Source of the DNA: Nemopilema nomurai | Taxonomy: Eukaryota > Cnidaria > Scyphozoa > Rhizostomeae > Rhizostomatidae | Assembly: GCA_003864495.1 (NCBI GenBank) | Contig: PEDN01001355.1 | Coordinates: forward strand, 248,001 to 312,000 | Length of the DNA: 64,000 nt | Direction: 5' to 3' | Part shown: piece after piece, positions 51,701-64,000 of the stretch | How the letters are laid out: each line of letters begins with the position of its first letter | Numbering within the stretch: the first letter of the stretch is position 1 | Made by a program: the position numbers and the translations under genes | Notes under the pieces: model-generated | Database searches by the model: none | Seen by the model: the letters and a program-made list of their open reading frames with translations, nothing else | What the model was told of the DNA's origin: nothing

Positions 51701-54700
51701 AGATCGGAATTTTCCATCAGTTTTGACCAATTTTGCAAGGCTATAGCCTTGGCGTTTTGCGTAAAACGGGGCAACTTTGAAAACCACTCATATCTTGCAA
51801 AATACACGTCCTAGAGGCAAACCAAGTACACCCATAGGTTGCCCTTGTTCTACTCTACAAGACAATGGTAGAAAAGAAGATCGGAATTTTCCATCAGTTT
51901 TGACCAATTTTGCAAGGCTATAGCCTTGGCGTTTTGCGTAAAACGGGGCAACTTTGAAAACCACTCATATCTTGCAAAATACACGTCCTAGAGGCAAACC
52001 AAGTACACCCATAGGTTGCCCTTGTTCTACTCTACAAGACAATGGTAGAAAGAAGATCGGAATTTTCCATCAGTTTTGACCAATTTTGCAAGGCTATAGC
52101 CTTGGCGTTTTGCGTAAAACGGGGCAACTTTGAAAACCACTCATATCTTGCAAAATACACGTCCTAGAGGCAAACCAAGTACACCCATAGGTTGCCCTTG
52201 TTCTACTCTACAAGACAATGGTAGAAAAGAAATCGGAATTTTCCATCAGTTTTGACCAATTTTGCAAGGCTATAGCCTTGGCGTTTTGCGTAAAACGGGG
52301 CAACTTTGAAAACCACTCATATCTTGCAAAATACACGTCCTAGAGGCAAACCAAGTACACCCATAGGTTGCCCTTGTTCTACTCTACAAGACAATGGTAG
52401 AAAAGAAGATCGGAATTTTCCATCAGTTTTGACCAATTTTGCAAGGCTATAGCCTTGGCGTTTTGCGTAAAACGGGGCAACTTTGAAAACCACTCATATC
52501 TTGCAAAATACACGTCCTAGAGGCAAACCAAGTACACCCATAGGTTGCCCTTGTTCTACTCTACAAGACAATGGTAGAAAGAAGATCGGAATTTTCCATC
52601 AGTTTTGACCAATTTTGCAAGGCTATAGCCTTGGCGTTTTGCGTAAAACGGGGCAACTTTGAAAACCACTCATATCTTGCAAAATACACGTCCTAGAGGC
52701 AAACCAAGTACACCCATAGGTTGCCCTTGTTCTACTCTACAAGACAATGGTAGAAAAGAAGATCGGAATTTTCCATCAGTTTTGACCAATTTTGCAAGGC
52801 TATAGCCTTGGCGTTTTGCGTAAAACGGGGCAACTTTGAAAACCACTCATATCTTGCAAAATACACGTCCTAGAGGCAAACCAAGTACACCCATAGGTTG
52901 CCCTTGTTCTACTCTACAAGACAATGGTAGAAAAGAAGATCGGAATTTTCCATCAGTTTTGACCAATTTTGCAAGGCTATAGCCTTGGCGTTTTGCGTAA
53001 AACGGGGCAACTTTGAAAACCACTCATATCTTGCAAAATACACGTCCTAGAGGCAAACCAAGTACACCCATAGGTTGCCCTTGTTCTACTCTACAAGACA
53101 ATGGTAGAAAAGAAGATCGGAATTTTCCATCAGTTTTGACCAATTTTGCAAGGCTATAGCCTTGGCGTTTTGCGTAAAACGGGGCAACTTTGAAAACCAC
53201 TCATATCTTGCAAAATACACGTCCTAGAGGCAAACCAAGTACACCCATAGGTTGCCCTTGTTCTACTCTACAAGACAATGGTAAAAGAAGATCGGAATTT
53301 TCCATCAGTTTTGACCAATTTTGCAAGGCTATAGCCTTGGCGTTTTGCGTAAAACGGGGCAACTTTGAAAACCACTCATATCTTGCAAAATACACGTCCT
53401 AGAGGCAAACCAAGTACACCCATAGGTTGCCCTTGTTCTACTCTACAAGACAATGGTAGAAAGAAGATCGGAATTTTCCATCAGTTTTGACCAATTTTGC
53501 AAGGCTATAGCCTTGGCGTTTTGCGTAAAACGGGGCAACTTTGAAAACCACTCATATCTTGCAAAATACACGTCCTAGAGGCAAACCAAGTACACCCATA
53601 GGTTGCCCTTGTTCTACTCTACAAGACAATGGTAGAAAAGAAATCGGAATTTTCCATCAGTTTTGACCAATTTTGCAAGGCTATAGCCTTGGCGTTTTGC
53701 GTAAAACGGGGCAACTTTGAAAACCACTCATATCTTGCAAAATACACGTCCTAGAGGCAAACCAAGTACACCCATAGGTTGCCCTTGTTCTACTCTACAA
53801 GACAATGGTAGAAATCGGAATTTTTCCATCAGTTTTGACCAATTTTGCAAGGCTATAGCCTTGGCGTTTTGCGTAAAAGCAACTTTGAAAACCACTCATA
53901 TCTTGCAAAATACACGTCCTAGAGGCAAACCAAGTACACCCATAGGTTGCCCTTGTTCTACTCTACAAGACAATGGTAGAAAAGAAGATCGGAATTTTCC
54001 ATCAGTTTTGACCAATTTTGCAAGGCTATAGCCTTGGCGTTTTGCGTAAAACGGGGCAACTTTGAAAACCACTCATATCTTGCAAAATACACGTCCTAGA
54101 GGCAAACCAAGTACACCCATAGGTTGCCCTTGTTCTACTCTACAAGACAATGGTAGAAAAGAAGATCGGAATTTTCCATCAGTTTTGACCAATTTTGCAA
54201 GGCTATAGCCTTGGCGTTTTGCGTAAAACGGGGCAACTTTGAAAACCACTCATATCTTGCAAAATACACGTCCTAGAGGCAAACCAAGTACACCCATAGG
54301 TTGCCCTTGTTCTACTCTACAAGACAATGGTAGAAAAGAAGATCGGAATTTTCCATCAGTTTTGACCAATTTTGCAAGGCTATAGCCTTGGCGTTTTGCG
54401 TAAAACGGGGCAACTTTGAAAACCACTCATATCTTGCAAAATACACGTCCTAGAGGCAAACCAAGTACACCCATAGGTTGCCCTTGTTCTACTCTACAAG
54501 ACAATGGTAGAAAGAAGATCGGAATTTTCCATCAGTTTTGACCAATTTTGCAAGGCTATAGCCTTGGCGTTTTGCGTAAAACGGGGCAACTTTGAAAACC
54601 ACTCATATCTTGCAAAATACACGTCCTAGAGGCAAACCAAGTACACCCATAGGTTGCCCTTGTTCTACTCTACAAGACAATGGTAGAAAGAAGATCGGAA

Positions 54701-57700
54701 TTTTCCATCAGTTTTGACCAATTTTGCAAGGCTATAGCCTTGGCGTTTTGCGTAAAACGGGGCAACTTTGAAAACCACTCATATCTTGCAAAATACACGT
54801 CCTAGAGGCAAACCAAGTACACCCATAGGTTGCCCTTGTTCTACTCTACAAGACAATGGTAGAAAAGAAGATCGGAATTTTCCATCAGTTTTGACCAATT
54901 TTGCAAGGCTATAGCCTTGGCGTTTTGCGTAAAACGGGGCAACTTTGAAAACCACTCATATCTTGCAAAATACACGTCCTAGAGGCAAACCAAGTACACC
55001 CATAGGTTGCCCTTGTTCTACTCTACAAGACAATGGTAGAAAAAGATCGGAATTTTCCATCAGTTTTGACCAATTTTGCAAGGCTATAGCCTTGGCGTTT
55101 TGCGTAAAACGGGGCAACTTTGAAAACCACTCATATCTTGCAAAATACACGTCCTAGAGGCAAACCAAGTACACCCATAGGTTGCCCTTGTTCTACTCTA
55201 CAAGACAATGGTAGAAAAGAAGATCGGAATTTTCCATCAGTTTTGACCAATTTTGCAAGGCTATAGCCTTGGCGTTTGGCGTAAAACGGGGTAACTTTGA
55301 ACAAGACTCAAATCTTGCAAAATACACGTCCTAGAGGCAAACCAAGTACACCATAGGTTGCCCTTGTTCTACTCTACAAGACAATGGTAGAAAAGAAGAT
55401 CGGAATTTTCCATCAGTTTTGACCAATTTTGCAAGGCTATAGCCTTGGCGTTTTGCGTAAAACGGGGCAACTTTGAAAACCACTCATATCTTGCAAAATA
55501 CACGTCCTAGAGGCAAACCAAGTACCCATAGGTTGCCCTTGTTCTACTCTACAAGACAATGGTAGAAAAGAAGATCGGAATTTTCCATCAGTTTGACCAA
55601 TTTTGCAAGGCTATAGCCTTGGCGTTTTGCGTAAAACGGGGCAACTTGAAAACCACTCATATCTTGCAAAATACACGTCCTAGAGGCAAACCAAGTACAC
55701 CCATAGGTTGCCCTTGTTCTACTCTACAAGACAATGGTAGAAAAGAAGATCGGAATTTTCCATCAGTTTTGACCAATTTTGCAAGGCTATAGCCTTGGCG
55801 TTTTGCGTAAAACGGGGCAACTTTGAAAACCACTCATATCTTGCAAAATACACGTCCTAGAGGCAAACCAAGTACACCCATAGGTTGCCCTTGTTCTACT
55901 CTACACGACAATGGTAGAAAAAATCGGAATTTTCCATCAGTTTTGACCAATTTTTCAAGGCTATAGCCTTGGCGTTTTGCGTAAACGGGGCAACTTTGAA
56001 AACCACTCATATCTTGCAAAATACACGTCCTAGAGGCAAACCAAGTACACCCATAGGTTGCCCTTGTTCTACTCTACAAGACAATGGTAGAAAAAATCGG
56101 AATTTTCCATCAGTTTTGACCAATTTTGCAAGGCTATAGCCTTGGCGTTTTGCGTAAAACGGGGCAACTTTGAAAACCACTCATATCTTGCAAAATACAC
56201 GTCCTAGAGGCAAACCAAGTACACCCATAGGTTGCCCTTGTTCTACTCTACAAGACAATGGTAGAAAAGAAGATCGGAATTTTCCATCAGTTTTGACCAA
56301 TTTTGCAAGGCTATAGCCTTGGCGTTTTGCGTAAAACGGGCAAGCAACTTTGAAAACCACTCATATCTTGCAAAATACACGTCCTAGAGGCAAACCAAGT
56401 ACACCCATAGGTTGCCCTTGTTCTACTCTACAAGACAATGGTAGAAAAGAAGATCGGAATTTATCAGTTTTGACCAATTTTGCAAGGCTATAGCCTTGGC
56501 GTTTTGCGTAAAACGGGGCAACTTTGAAAACCACTCATATCTTGCAAAACACGTCCTAGAGGCAAACCAAGTACACCCATAGGTTGCCCTTGTTCTACTC
56601 TACAAGACAATGGTAGAAAAGAAGATCGGAATTTTCCATCAGTTTTGACCAATTTTGCAAGGCTATAGCCTTGGCGTTTTGCGTAAAAGGGGCAACTTTG
56701 AAAACCACTCATATCTTGCAAAATACACGTCCTAGAGGCAAACCAAGTACACCCATAGGTTGCCCTTGTTCTACTCTACAAGACAATGGTAGAAAAGAAG
56801 ATCGGAATTTTCCATCAGTTTTGACCAATTTTGCAAGGCTATAGCCTTGGCGTTTTGCGTAAAACGGGGCAACTTTGAAAACCACTCATATCTTGCAAAA
56901 TACACGTCCTAGAGGCAAACCAAGTACACCCATAGGTTGCCCTTGTTCTACTCTACAAGACAATGGTAGAAAGAAGATCGGAATTTTCCATCAGTTTTGA
57001 CCAATTTTGCAAGGCTATAGCCTTGGCGTTTTGCGTAAAACGGGGCAACTTTGAAAACCACTCATATCTTGCAAAATACACGTCCTAGAGGCAAACCAAG
57101 TACACCCATAGGTTGCCCTTGTTCTACTCTACAAGACAATGGTAGAAAGAAGATTTAATTTTCCATCAGTTTTGACCAATTTTGCAAGGCTATAGCCTTG
57201 GCGTTTTGCGTAAAACGGGGCAACTTTGAAAACCACTCATATCTTGCAAAATACACGTCCTAGAGGCAAACCAAGTACACCCATAGGTTGCCCTTGTTCT
57301 ACTCTACAAGACAATGGTAGAAAAAATCGGAATTTTCCATCAGTTTTGACCAATTTTGCAAGGCTATAGCCTTGGCGTTTTGCGTAAAACGGGGCAACTT
57401 TGAAAACCACTATCTTGCAAAATACACGTCCTAGAGGCAAACCAAGTACACCCATAGGTTGCCCTTGTTCTACTCTACAAGACAATGGTAGAAAAGAAGA
57501 TCGGAATTTTCCATCAGTTTTGACCAATTTTGCAAGGCTATAGCCTTGGCGTTTTGCGTAAAACGGGGCAACTTTGAAAACCACTCATATCTTGCAAAAT
57601 ACACGTCCTAGAGGCAAACCAAGTACACCCATAGGTTGCCCTTGTTCTACTCTACAAGACAATGGTAGAAAAAATTTTTCCATCAGTTTTGACCAATTTT

Positions 57701-60700
57701 GCAAGGCTATAGCCTTGGCGTTTTGCGTAAAACGGGGCAACTTTGAAAACCACTCATATCTTGCAAAATACACGTCCTAGAGGCAAACCAAGTACACCCA
57801 TAGGTTGCCCTTGTTCTACTCTACAAGACAATGGTAGAAAAGAAGATCGGAATTTTCCATCAGTTTTGACCAATTTTGCAAGGCTATAGCCTTGGCGTTT
57901 TGCGTAAAACGGGGCAACTTTGAAAACCACTCATATCTTGCAAAATACACGTCCTAGAGGCAAACCAAGTACACCCATAGGTTGCCCTTGTTCTACTCTA
58001 CAAGACAATGGTAGAAAAGAAGATCGGAATTTTCCATCAGTTTTGACCAATTTTGCAAGGCTATAGCCTTGGCGTTTTGCGTAAAACGGGCAACTTTGAA
58101 AACCACTCATATCTTGCAAAATACACGTCCTAGAGGCAAACCAAGTACACCCATAGGTTGCCCTTGTTCTACTCTACAAGACAATGGTAGAAATCGGAAT
58201 TTTCCATCAGTTTTGACCAATTTTGCAAGGCTATAGCCTTGGCGTTTTGCGTAAAACGGGGCAACTTTGAAAACCACTCATATCTTGCAAAATACACGTC
58301 CTAGAGGCAAACCAAGTACACCATAGGTTGCCCTTGTTCTACTCTACAAGACAATGGTAGAAAAGAAGATCGGAATTTTCCATCAGTTTTGACCAATTTT
58401 GCAAGGCTATAGCCTTGGCGTTTTGCGTAAAACGGGGCAACTTTGAAAACCACTCATATCTTGCAAAATACACGTCCTAGAGGCAAACCAAGTACACCCA
58501 TAGGTTGCCCTTGTTCTACTCTACAAGACAATGGTAGAAAAGAAGATCGGAATTTTCCATCAGTTTTGACCAATTTTGCAAGGCTATAGCCTTGGCGTTT
58601 TGCGTAAAACGGGGCAACTTTGAAAACCACTCATATCTTGCAAAATACACGTCCTAGAGGCAAACCAAGTACACCCATAGGTTGCCCTTGTTCTACTCTA
58701 CAAGACAATGGTAGAAAAAATTGGAATTTTCCATCAGTTTTGACCAATTTTGCAAGGCTATAGCCTTGGCGTTTTGCGTAAAACGGGGCAACTTTGAAAA
58801 CCACTCATATCTTGCAAAATACACGTCCTAGAGGCAAACCAAGTACACCCATAGGTTGCCCTTGTTCTACTCTACAAGACAATGGTAGAAAAGAAGATCG
58901 GAATTTTCCATCAGTTTTGACCAATTTTGCAAGGCTATAGCCTTGGCGTTTTGCGTAAAACGGGGCAACTTTGAAAACCACTCATATCTTGCAAAATACA
59001 CGTCCTAGAGGCAAACCAAGTACACCCATAGGTTGCCCTTGTTCTACTCTACAAGACAATGGTAGAAAAGAGATCGGAATTTTCCATCAGTTTTGACCAA
59101 TTTTGCAAGGCTATAGCCTTGGCGTTTTGCGTAAAACGGGGCAACTTTGAAAACCACTATATCTTGCAAAATACACGTCCTAGAGGCAAACCAAGTACAC
59201 CCATAGGTTGCCCTTGTTCTACTCTACAAGACAATGGTAGAAAAGAAGATCGGAATTTTCCATCAGTTTTGACCAATTTTGCAAGGCTATAGCCTTGGCG
59301 TTTTGCGTAAAACGGGGCAACTTTGAAAACCACTCATATCTTGCAAAATACACGTCCTAGAGGCAAACCAAGTACACCCATAGGTTGCCCTTGTTCTACT
59401 CTACAAGACAATGGTAGAAAAGAAGATCGGAATTTTCCATCAGTTTTGACCAATTTTGCAAGGCTATAGCCTTGGCGTTTTGCGTAAAACGGGGCAACTT
59501 TGAAAACCACTCATATCTTGCAAAATACACGTCCTAGAGGCAAACCAAGTACACCATAGGTTGCCCTTGTTCTACTCTACAAGACAATGGTAGAAAAGAA
59601 TCGGAATTTTCCATCAGTTTTGACCAATTTTGCAAGGCTATAGCCTTGGCGTTTTGCGTAAAACGGGGCAACTTTGAAAACCACTCATATCTTGCAAAAT
59701 ACACGTCCTAGAGGCAAACCAAGTACACCCATAGGTTGCCCTTGTTCTACTCTACAAGACAATGGTAGAAAAGAAGATCGGAATTTTCCATCAGTTTTGA
59801 CCAATTTTGCAAGGCTATAGCCTTGGCGTTTTGCGTAAAACGGGGCAACTTTGAAAACCACTCATATCTTGCAAAATACACGTCCTAGAGGCAAACCAAG
59901 TACACCCATAGGTTGCCCTTGTTCTACTCTACAAGACAATGGTAGAAAAATCGGAATTTTCCATCAGTTTTGACCAATTTGCAAGGCTATAGCCTTGGCG
60001 TTTTGCGTAAAACGGGGCAACTTTGAAAACCACTCATATCTTGCAAAATACACGTCCTAGAGGCAAACCAAGTACACCATAGGTTGCCCTTGTTCTACTC
60101 TACAAGACAATGGTAGAAAAGAAGATCGGAATTTTCCATCAGTTTTGACCAATTTTGCAAGGCTATAGCCTTGGCGTTTTGCGTAAAACGGGGCAACTTT
60201 GAAAACCACTCATATCTTGCAAAATACACGTCCTAGAGGCAAACCAAGTACACCCATAGGTTGCCCTTGTTCTACTCTACAAGACAATGGTAGAAAAGAA
60301 GATCGGAATTTTCCATCAGTTTTGACCAATTTTGCAAGGCTATAGCCTTGGCGTTTTGCGTAAAACGGGGCAACTTTGAAAACCACTCATATCTTGCAAA
60401 ATACACGTCCTAGAGGCAAACCAAGTACACCCATAGGTTGCCCTTGTTCTACTCTACAAGACAATGGTAGAAAAGAAGATCGGAATTTTCCATCAGTTTT
60501 GACCAATTTGCAAGGCTATAGCCTTGGCGTTTTGCGTAAAACGGGCAACTTTGAAAACCACTCATATCTTGCAAAATACACGTCCTAGAGGCAAACCAAG
60601 TACACCCATAGGTTGCCCTTGTTCTACTCTACAAGACAATGGTAGAAAAAATTTTGGAATTTTCCATCAGTTTTGACCAATTTTGCAAGGCTATAGCCTT

Positions 60701-62240
60701 GGCGTTTTGCGTAAAACGGGGCAACTTTGAAAACCACTCATATCTTGCAAAATACACGTCCTAGAGGCAAACCAAGTACACCCATAGGTTGCCCTTGTTC
60801 TACTCTACAAGACAATGGTAAAAAAGATCGGAATTTCCATCAGTTTTGACCAATTTTGCAAGGCTATAGCCTTGGCGTTTTGCGTAAAACGGGGCAACTT
60901 TGAAAACCACTCATATCTTGCAAATACACGTCCTAGAGGCAAACCAATTACATTCATAGGTTGCCCTTGTTCTGTTCTACAAGACAATGTAGAAAAATGA
61001 TCGGAATTTTCCATCAGTTTTGACCAATTTTGCAAGGCTATAGCCTTGGCGTTTTGCGTAAAACGGGGCAACTTTGAAAACCACTCATATCTTGCAAAAT
61101 ACACGTCCTAGAGGCAAACCAAGTACACCCATAGGTTGCCCTTGTTCTACTCTACAAGACAATGGTAGAAAGAAGATCGGAATTTTCCATCAGTTTTGAC
61201 CAATTTTGCAAGGCTATAGCCTTGGCGTTTTGCGTAAAACGGGGCAACTTTGAAAACCACTCATATCTTGCAAAATACACGTCCTAGAGGCAAACCAAGT
61301 ACACCCATAGGTTGCCCTTGTTCTACTCTACAAGACAATGGTAGAAAGAAGATCGGAATTTTCCATCAGTTTTGACCAATTTTGCAAGGCTATAGCCTTG
61401 GCGTTTTGCGTAAAACGGGGCAACTTTGAAAACCACTCATATCTTGCAAAATACACGTCCTAGAGGCAAACCAAGTACACCCATAGGTTGCCCTTGTTCT
61501 ACTCTACAAGACAATGGTAGAAAAGAAGATCGGAATTTTCCATCAGTTTGACCAATTTTGCAAGGCTATAGCCTTGGCGTTTTGCGTAAAAGGCAACTTT
61601 GAAAACCACTCATATCTTGCAAAATACACGTCCTAGAGGCAAACCAAGTACACCCATAGGTTGCCCTTGTTCTACTCTACAAGACAATGGTAGAAAAGAA
61701 GATCGGAATTTTCCATCAGTTTTGACCAATTTTGCAAGGCTATAGCCTTGGCGTTTTGCGTAAAAAGGCAACTTTGAAAACCACTCATATCTTGCAAAAT
61801 ACACGTCCTAGAGGCAAACCAAGTACACCATAGGTTGCCCTTGTTCTACCTACTAAAAAGATGGAAAAGAAGGTTGGAATTTTCCATCAGTTTTGACCAA
61901 TTTTGCAAGGCTATAGCCTTGGCGTTTTGCGTAAAACGGGGCAACTTTGAAAACCACTCATATCTTGCAAAATACACGTCCTAGAGGCAAACCAAGTACA
62001 CCCATAGGTTGCCCTTGTTCTCTACTAAAAAGATGGAAAAGAAGGTTGGAGTTTTCCATCAGTTTTGACCAATTTTGCAAGGCTATAGCCTTGGCGTTTT
62101 GAGTAAGAAGGGGCAACTTCGAAAACAACTCATATCTTGCAAAATACACGTCCTAGAGGCAAACCAAGTACATCAACAGGTTGCCCTTGTTCTGCTCTAC
62201 ATGACACTGATAGAAAAGAAGGTCGGAATTTTCCATTAGT
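36788..62240. repeat. Satellite DNA array, ~144 tandem monomers of 174-177 bp
   Basis: A head-to-tail direct repeat with no spacers and no interruption. Landmarks recur at 177 bp (units with GAAAAGAAGATCGG), 176 bp (GAAAGAAGATCGG) or 174 bp (GAAAAAATCGG). For example, successive GGTAG starts lie at 37672, 37849, 38026 and 38200. Central monomers are almost identical outside the A/G-rich joint. The first three units (36.8-37.3 kb) and the last three (61.85-62.24 kb) are visibly diverged. Each monomer holds the 16 bp palindrome CAAGGCTATAGCCTTG, a CGTTTT-GCGT-AAAACG hairpin and a CTTGT..ACAAG stem. The many 60-115-codon ORFs on both strands are periodic by-products and are not annotated as genes. 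A centromeric, pericentromeric or subtelomeric location is plausible but unproven. Confidence 0.97.
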
Positions 62241-62685
62241 TTTGACAAATTTTGCAAGGTTTTCGTGCCTTTCTTTGACCAAGCACTACAAAAAACCTTT
62301 GTATCTGAAAAGTAGGTGTCATACGACAACTCCAACAACACGAAAAGGCTTCTCTTGCCCGGCTCCAAGTTTGCAATTGATTGTAGAATCAATGAATTTT
62401 TGGTAAAAAATGACAATTTTGGTAAGGCTGTAGCCTTGGTGCATTTCTTTGACAAAGCACTACAAAAAACCTTTGTATCTCAAAAACTAGGCGTCATACG
62501 ACAACTCCAACAACACGAAAAGGCTTCTCTTGCCTAGCTCCACATTGCAATTGATTGTAGAATCAATGAATTTTTGGTCAAAAATGACAATTTTGGTAAG
62601 GCTGTAGCCTTGTTGCATTTCTTTGTCCAAGCACTACAAAAAACCTTTGTATCTCAAAAACTAGGCGTCATACGACATCTCCAAC
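62241..62685. repeat. Right-flank copies of the diverged sister satellite (174 bp period)
   Basis: AAGCACTACAAAAAACC and equivalents recur at 62281, 62455 and 62629, exactly 174 bp apart, giving about 2.5 monomers. Blocks such as GACAATTTTGGTAAGGCTGTAGCCTTGG align with the main monomer's GACCAATTTTGCAAGGCTATAGCCTTGG. The rest of the unit is strongly diverged. The array decays after about 62685. Confidence 0.85.
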
Positions 62686-64000
62686 GAGCATCAGCAAAAA
62701 CTATGACTGACGTCTTTTTCTAAGGTCACGTGGCTTGAACCCAGTCCTCGCTGTAGGTGTGAAACGAGACACGGGCTTTTTTGTTAGAACTCAAAGTTAT
62801 AGGGTGGACATCATCGAGAGCAGTCATACATTGTGAATAAATGTGTCTGTATATATTTGATTATAAATGTTCTCAATGCTGCAAGAATCTGCGTTTGCAG
62901 ACTAGTAAAAACGTCAATAAAAGTGAGCACTTTGTCTAACTCTCTGAACCTTTTAAGCTTCGGTACTCTAAGAACGTTTGTTCACTATTATTAGACTGTT
63001 GAAACCTTTAGTCATGTTTGTTCCACTACCAGCATTTGGGTAAGGAACGTGCATTTAGTACCTTCTTTTGGACAGAAGTCACGCGCAGAGGTAGCTTTAG
63101 CTGAATGTGTCCTTAGCTTGAACTGTACGATTTAGCAAAAAACGTGCAGTCAAGACATGGCTAAAATCCTAGAGAGATAAGACTGGTTGCCGTAACTGTA
63201 GTGCTGACACTATCATCATTAAAAGCGAGAAAGGAAGGAGAGTGGATAGAGGGAGAAGCAGGGAGATTTCATTGGGAAGGTGAGTGCAAGCAGAATCTAT
63301 TACAAAAAGGATTGCGCAAAAAGTACAAAAACTTTTCAACACATTTGCTAGGTTCTAAAATGTTTGCAGCCTTCGTTGGTCTGATGGTTGTCAATAAAAA
63401 GGTCCTATTCACGGCATCGAGTTCCAGGCGTTTTATACAGTGTACTGTACACTAGTAGCAGCTTCCAAGTAAGCCGACGGTGAAACAGAATACAAGGCCG
63501 ATGGGTGCAGATTGTCCTGTTAAACGAGATAATCAGCTGCCCACAGTTTGAAGGTTCGATCAAACGACGTAGTTGCTAAATATTTGCCATCTGGAACGGA
63601 AAAGTTCAGTCAGTTGCCGATGAGAAAAAAAAAGGATGACTGATTTACGACAAAGAAAACAAGTTCTCGAGTTTGATTGCGCTGTATTATACAGGGCAAG
63701 GTGACTTGATGTTCTTTGTTTTAAGAAACCAACCAGCACCATTGATCAACAGTAAGGCACTAGAGTCCAACTTCACATCTAGTATAGTTGAAGATTTGTT
63801 GCTGCAAGGTTTTGGTATGACCTTCTAAACAAGATCTCTTTTGGCCAGGAAACATAATCAAAGAACAGAGATGATGGGAATATTAAAAAGTGCTCTTAAA
63901 AATTAGATATCAAGATTAGAATTTATGAGCTGACGAAACCTACATAAATAGTGACTAAATTCATCAAAATAATTTGCTAAGGACAGAGAACGAGGCCAGA
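62686..64000. other. Right edge of window; no recognised gene
   Basis: Unique-looking, moderately AT-rich DNA. The ORFs (up to 84 codons) have no recognisable domain and no convincing splice-site context. A small perfect dyad AGTGTAC-T-GTACACT occurs near 63438-63452. Confidence 0.4.

Noticed and set aside
36788..62240. Dozens of 60-115-codon ORFs on both strands within the satellite
   Set aside because: They recur with the monomer, share the same sequences, occur on both strands over the same bases, and exist because 177 bp is a multiple of three. Indels in the joint break them at random. Nothing suggests protein-level selection.
36788..62240. CRISPR-like array
   Set aside because: The repeats are contiguous 174-177 bp units with no unique spacers, in a eukaryotic genome. 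It is satellite DNA.
36790..62240. CENP-B box in the satellite monomer
   Set aside because: I scanned the monomer by eye for the TTCG....CGGG pattern on both strands and found no match, so no CENP-B claim is made.
1..64000. tRNA, rRNA or other structural RNA genes
   Set aside because: No tRNA A/B-box pair with cloverleaf and no rRNA-like stretch was recognised by eye. A tRNAscan or Infernal run would be needed to exclude weak candidates.

Overview
The window is eukaryotic nuclear DNA from an invertebrate animal. Genes are split by many short introns with GT..AG borders. The encoded proteins are animal families (NEK6/7, prefoldin 6, SURF1, MVB12), exon borders can be rebuilt with exact phase agreement, and the non-coding DNA is AT-rich with poly-G tracts and many small inverted-repeat elements. 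An anthozoan cnidarian (coral or sea anemone) fits best, but the sequence alone does not prove the taxon.

Layout. 1-6.2 kb: a complete NEK6/NEK7-type mitotic kinase gene (+, 10 coding exons). 7.88-9.98 kb: prefoldin subunit 6 (-, 4 exons), convergent with the kinase. 10.09-16.50 kb: SURF1, a cytochrome c oxidase assembly factor (+, 7 exons). It is head-to-head with PFDN6, with only 113 bp between the two start codons, and its first intron holds a ~1.95 kb foldback element. 18.34-24.20 kb: an ESCRT-I MVB12 subunit (+, 8 exons). 26.57-35.24 kb: a secreted-then-anchored type I membrane protein of a poorly characterised metazoan family (+, 10 exons, 666 residues; probably LolA-like). 36.79-62.24 kb: one uninterrupted satellite array of about 144 copies of a 174-177 bp monomer. 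It is flanked on both sides by a diverged sister satellite of 174 bp period. 62.7-64 kb: nothing recognisable.

The five genes are ordinary housekeeping or cell-surface genes and do not form a functional cluster. The striking part is the right 40%: a highly homogenised satellite whose edges grade into an older related family. Three short dyads recur in the monomer, and one of them is also present in the sister family. This is a candidate centromeric, pericentromeric or subtelomeric domain. All coding coordinates were derived by hand from splice consensus, reading phase and family resemblance; no searches or transcript data were available.
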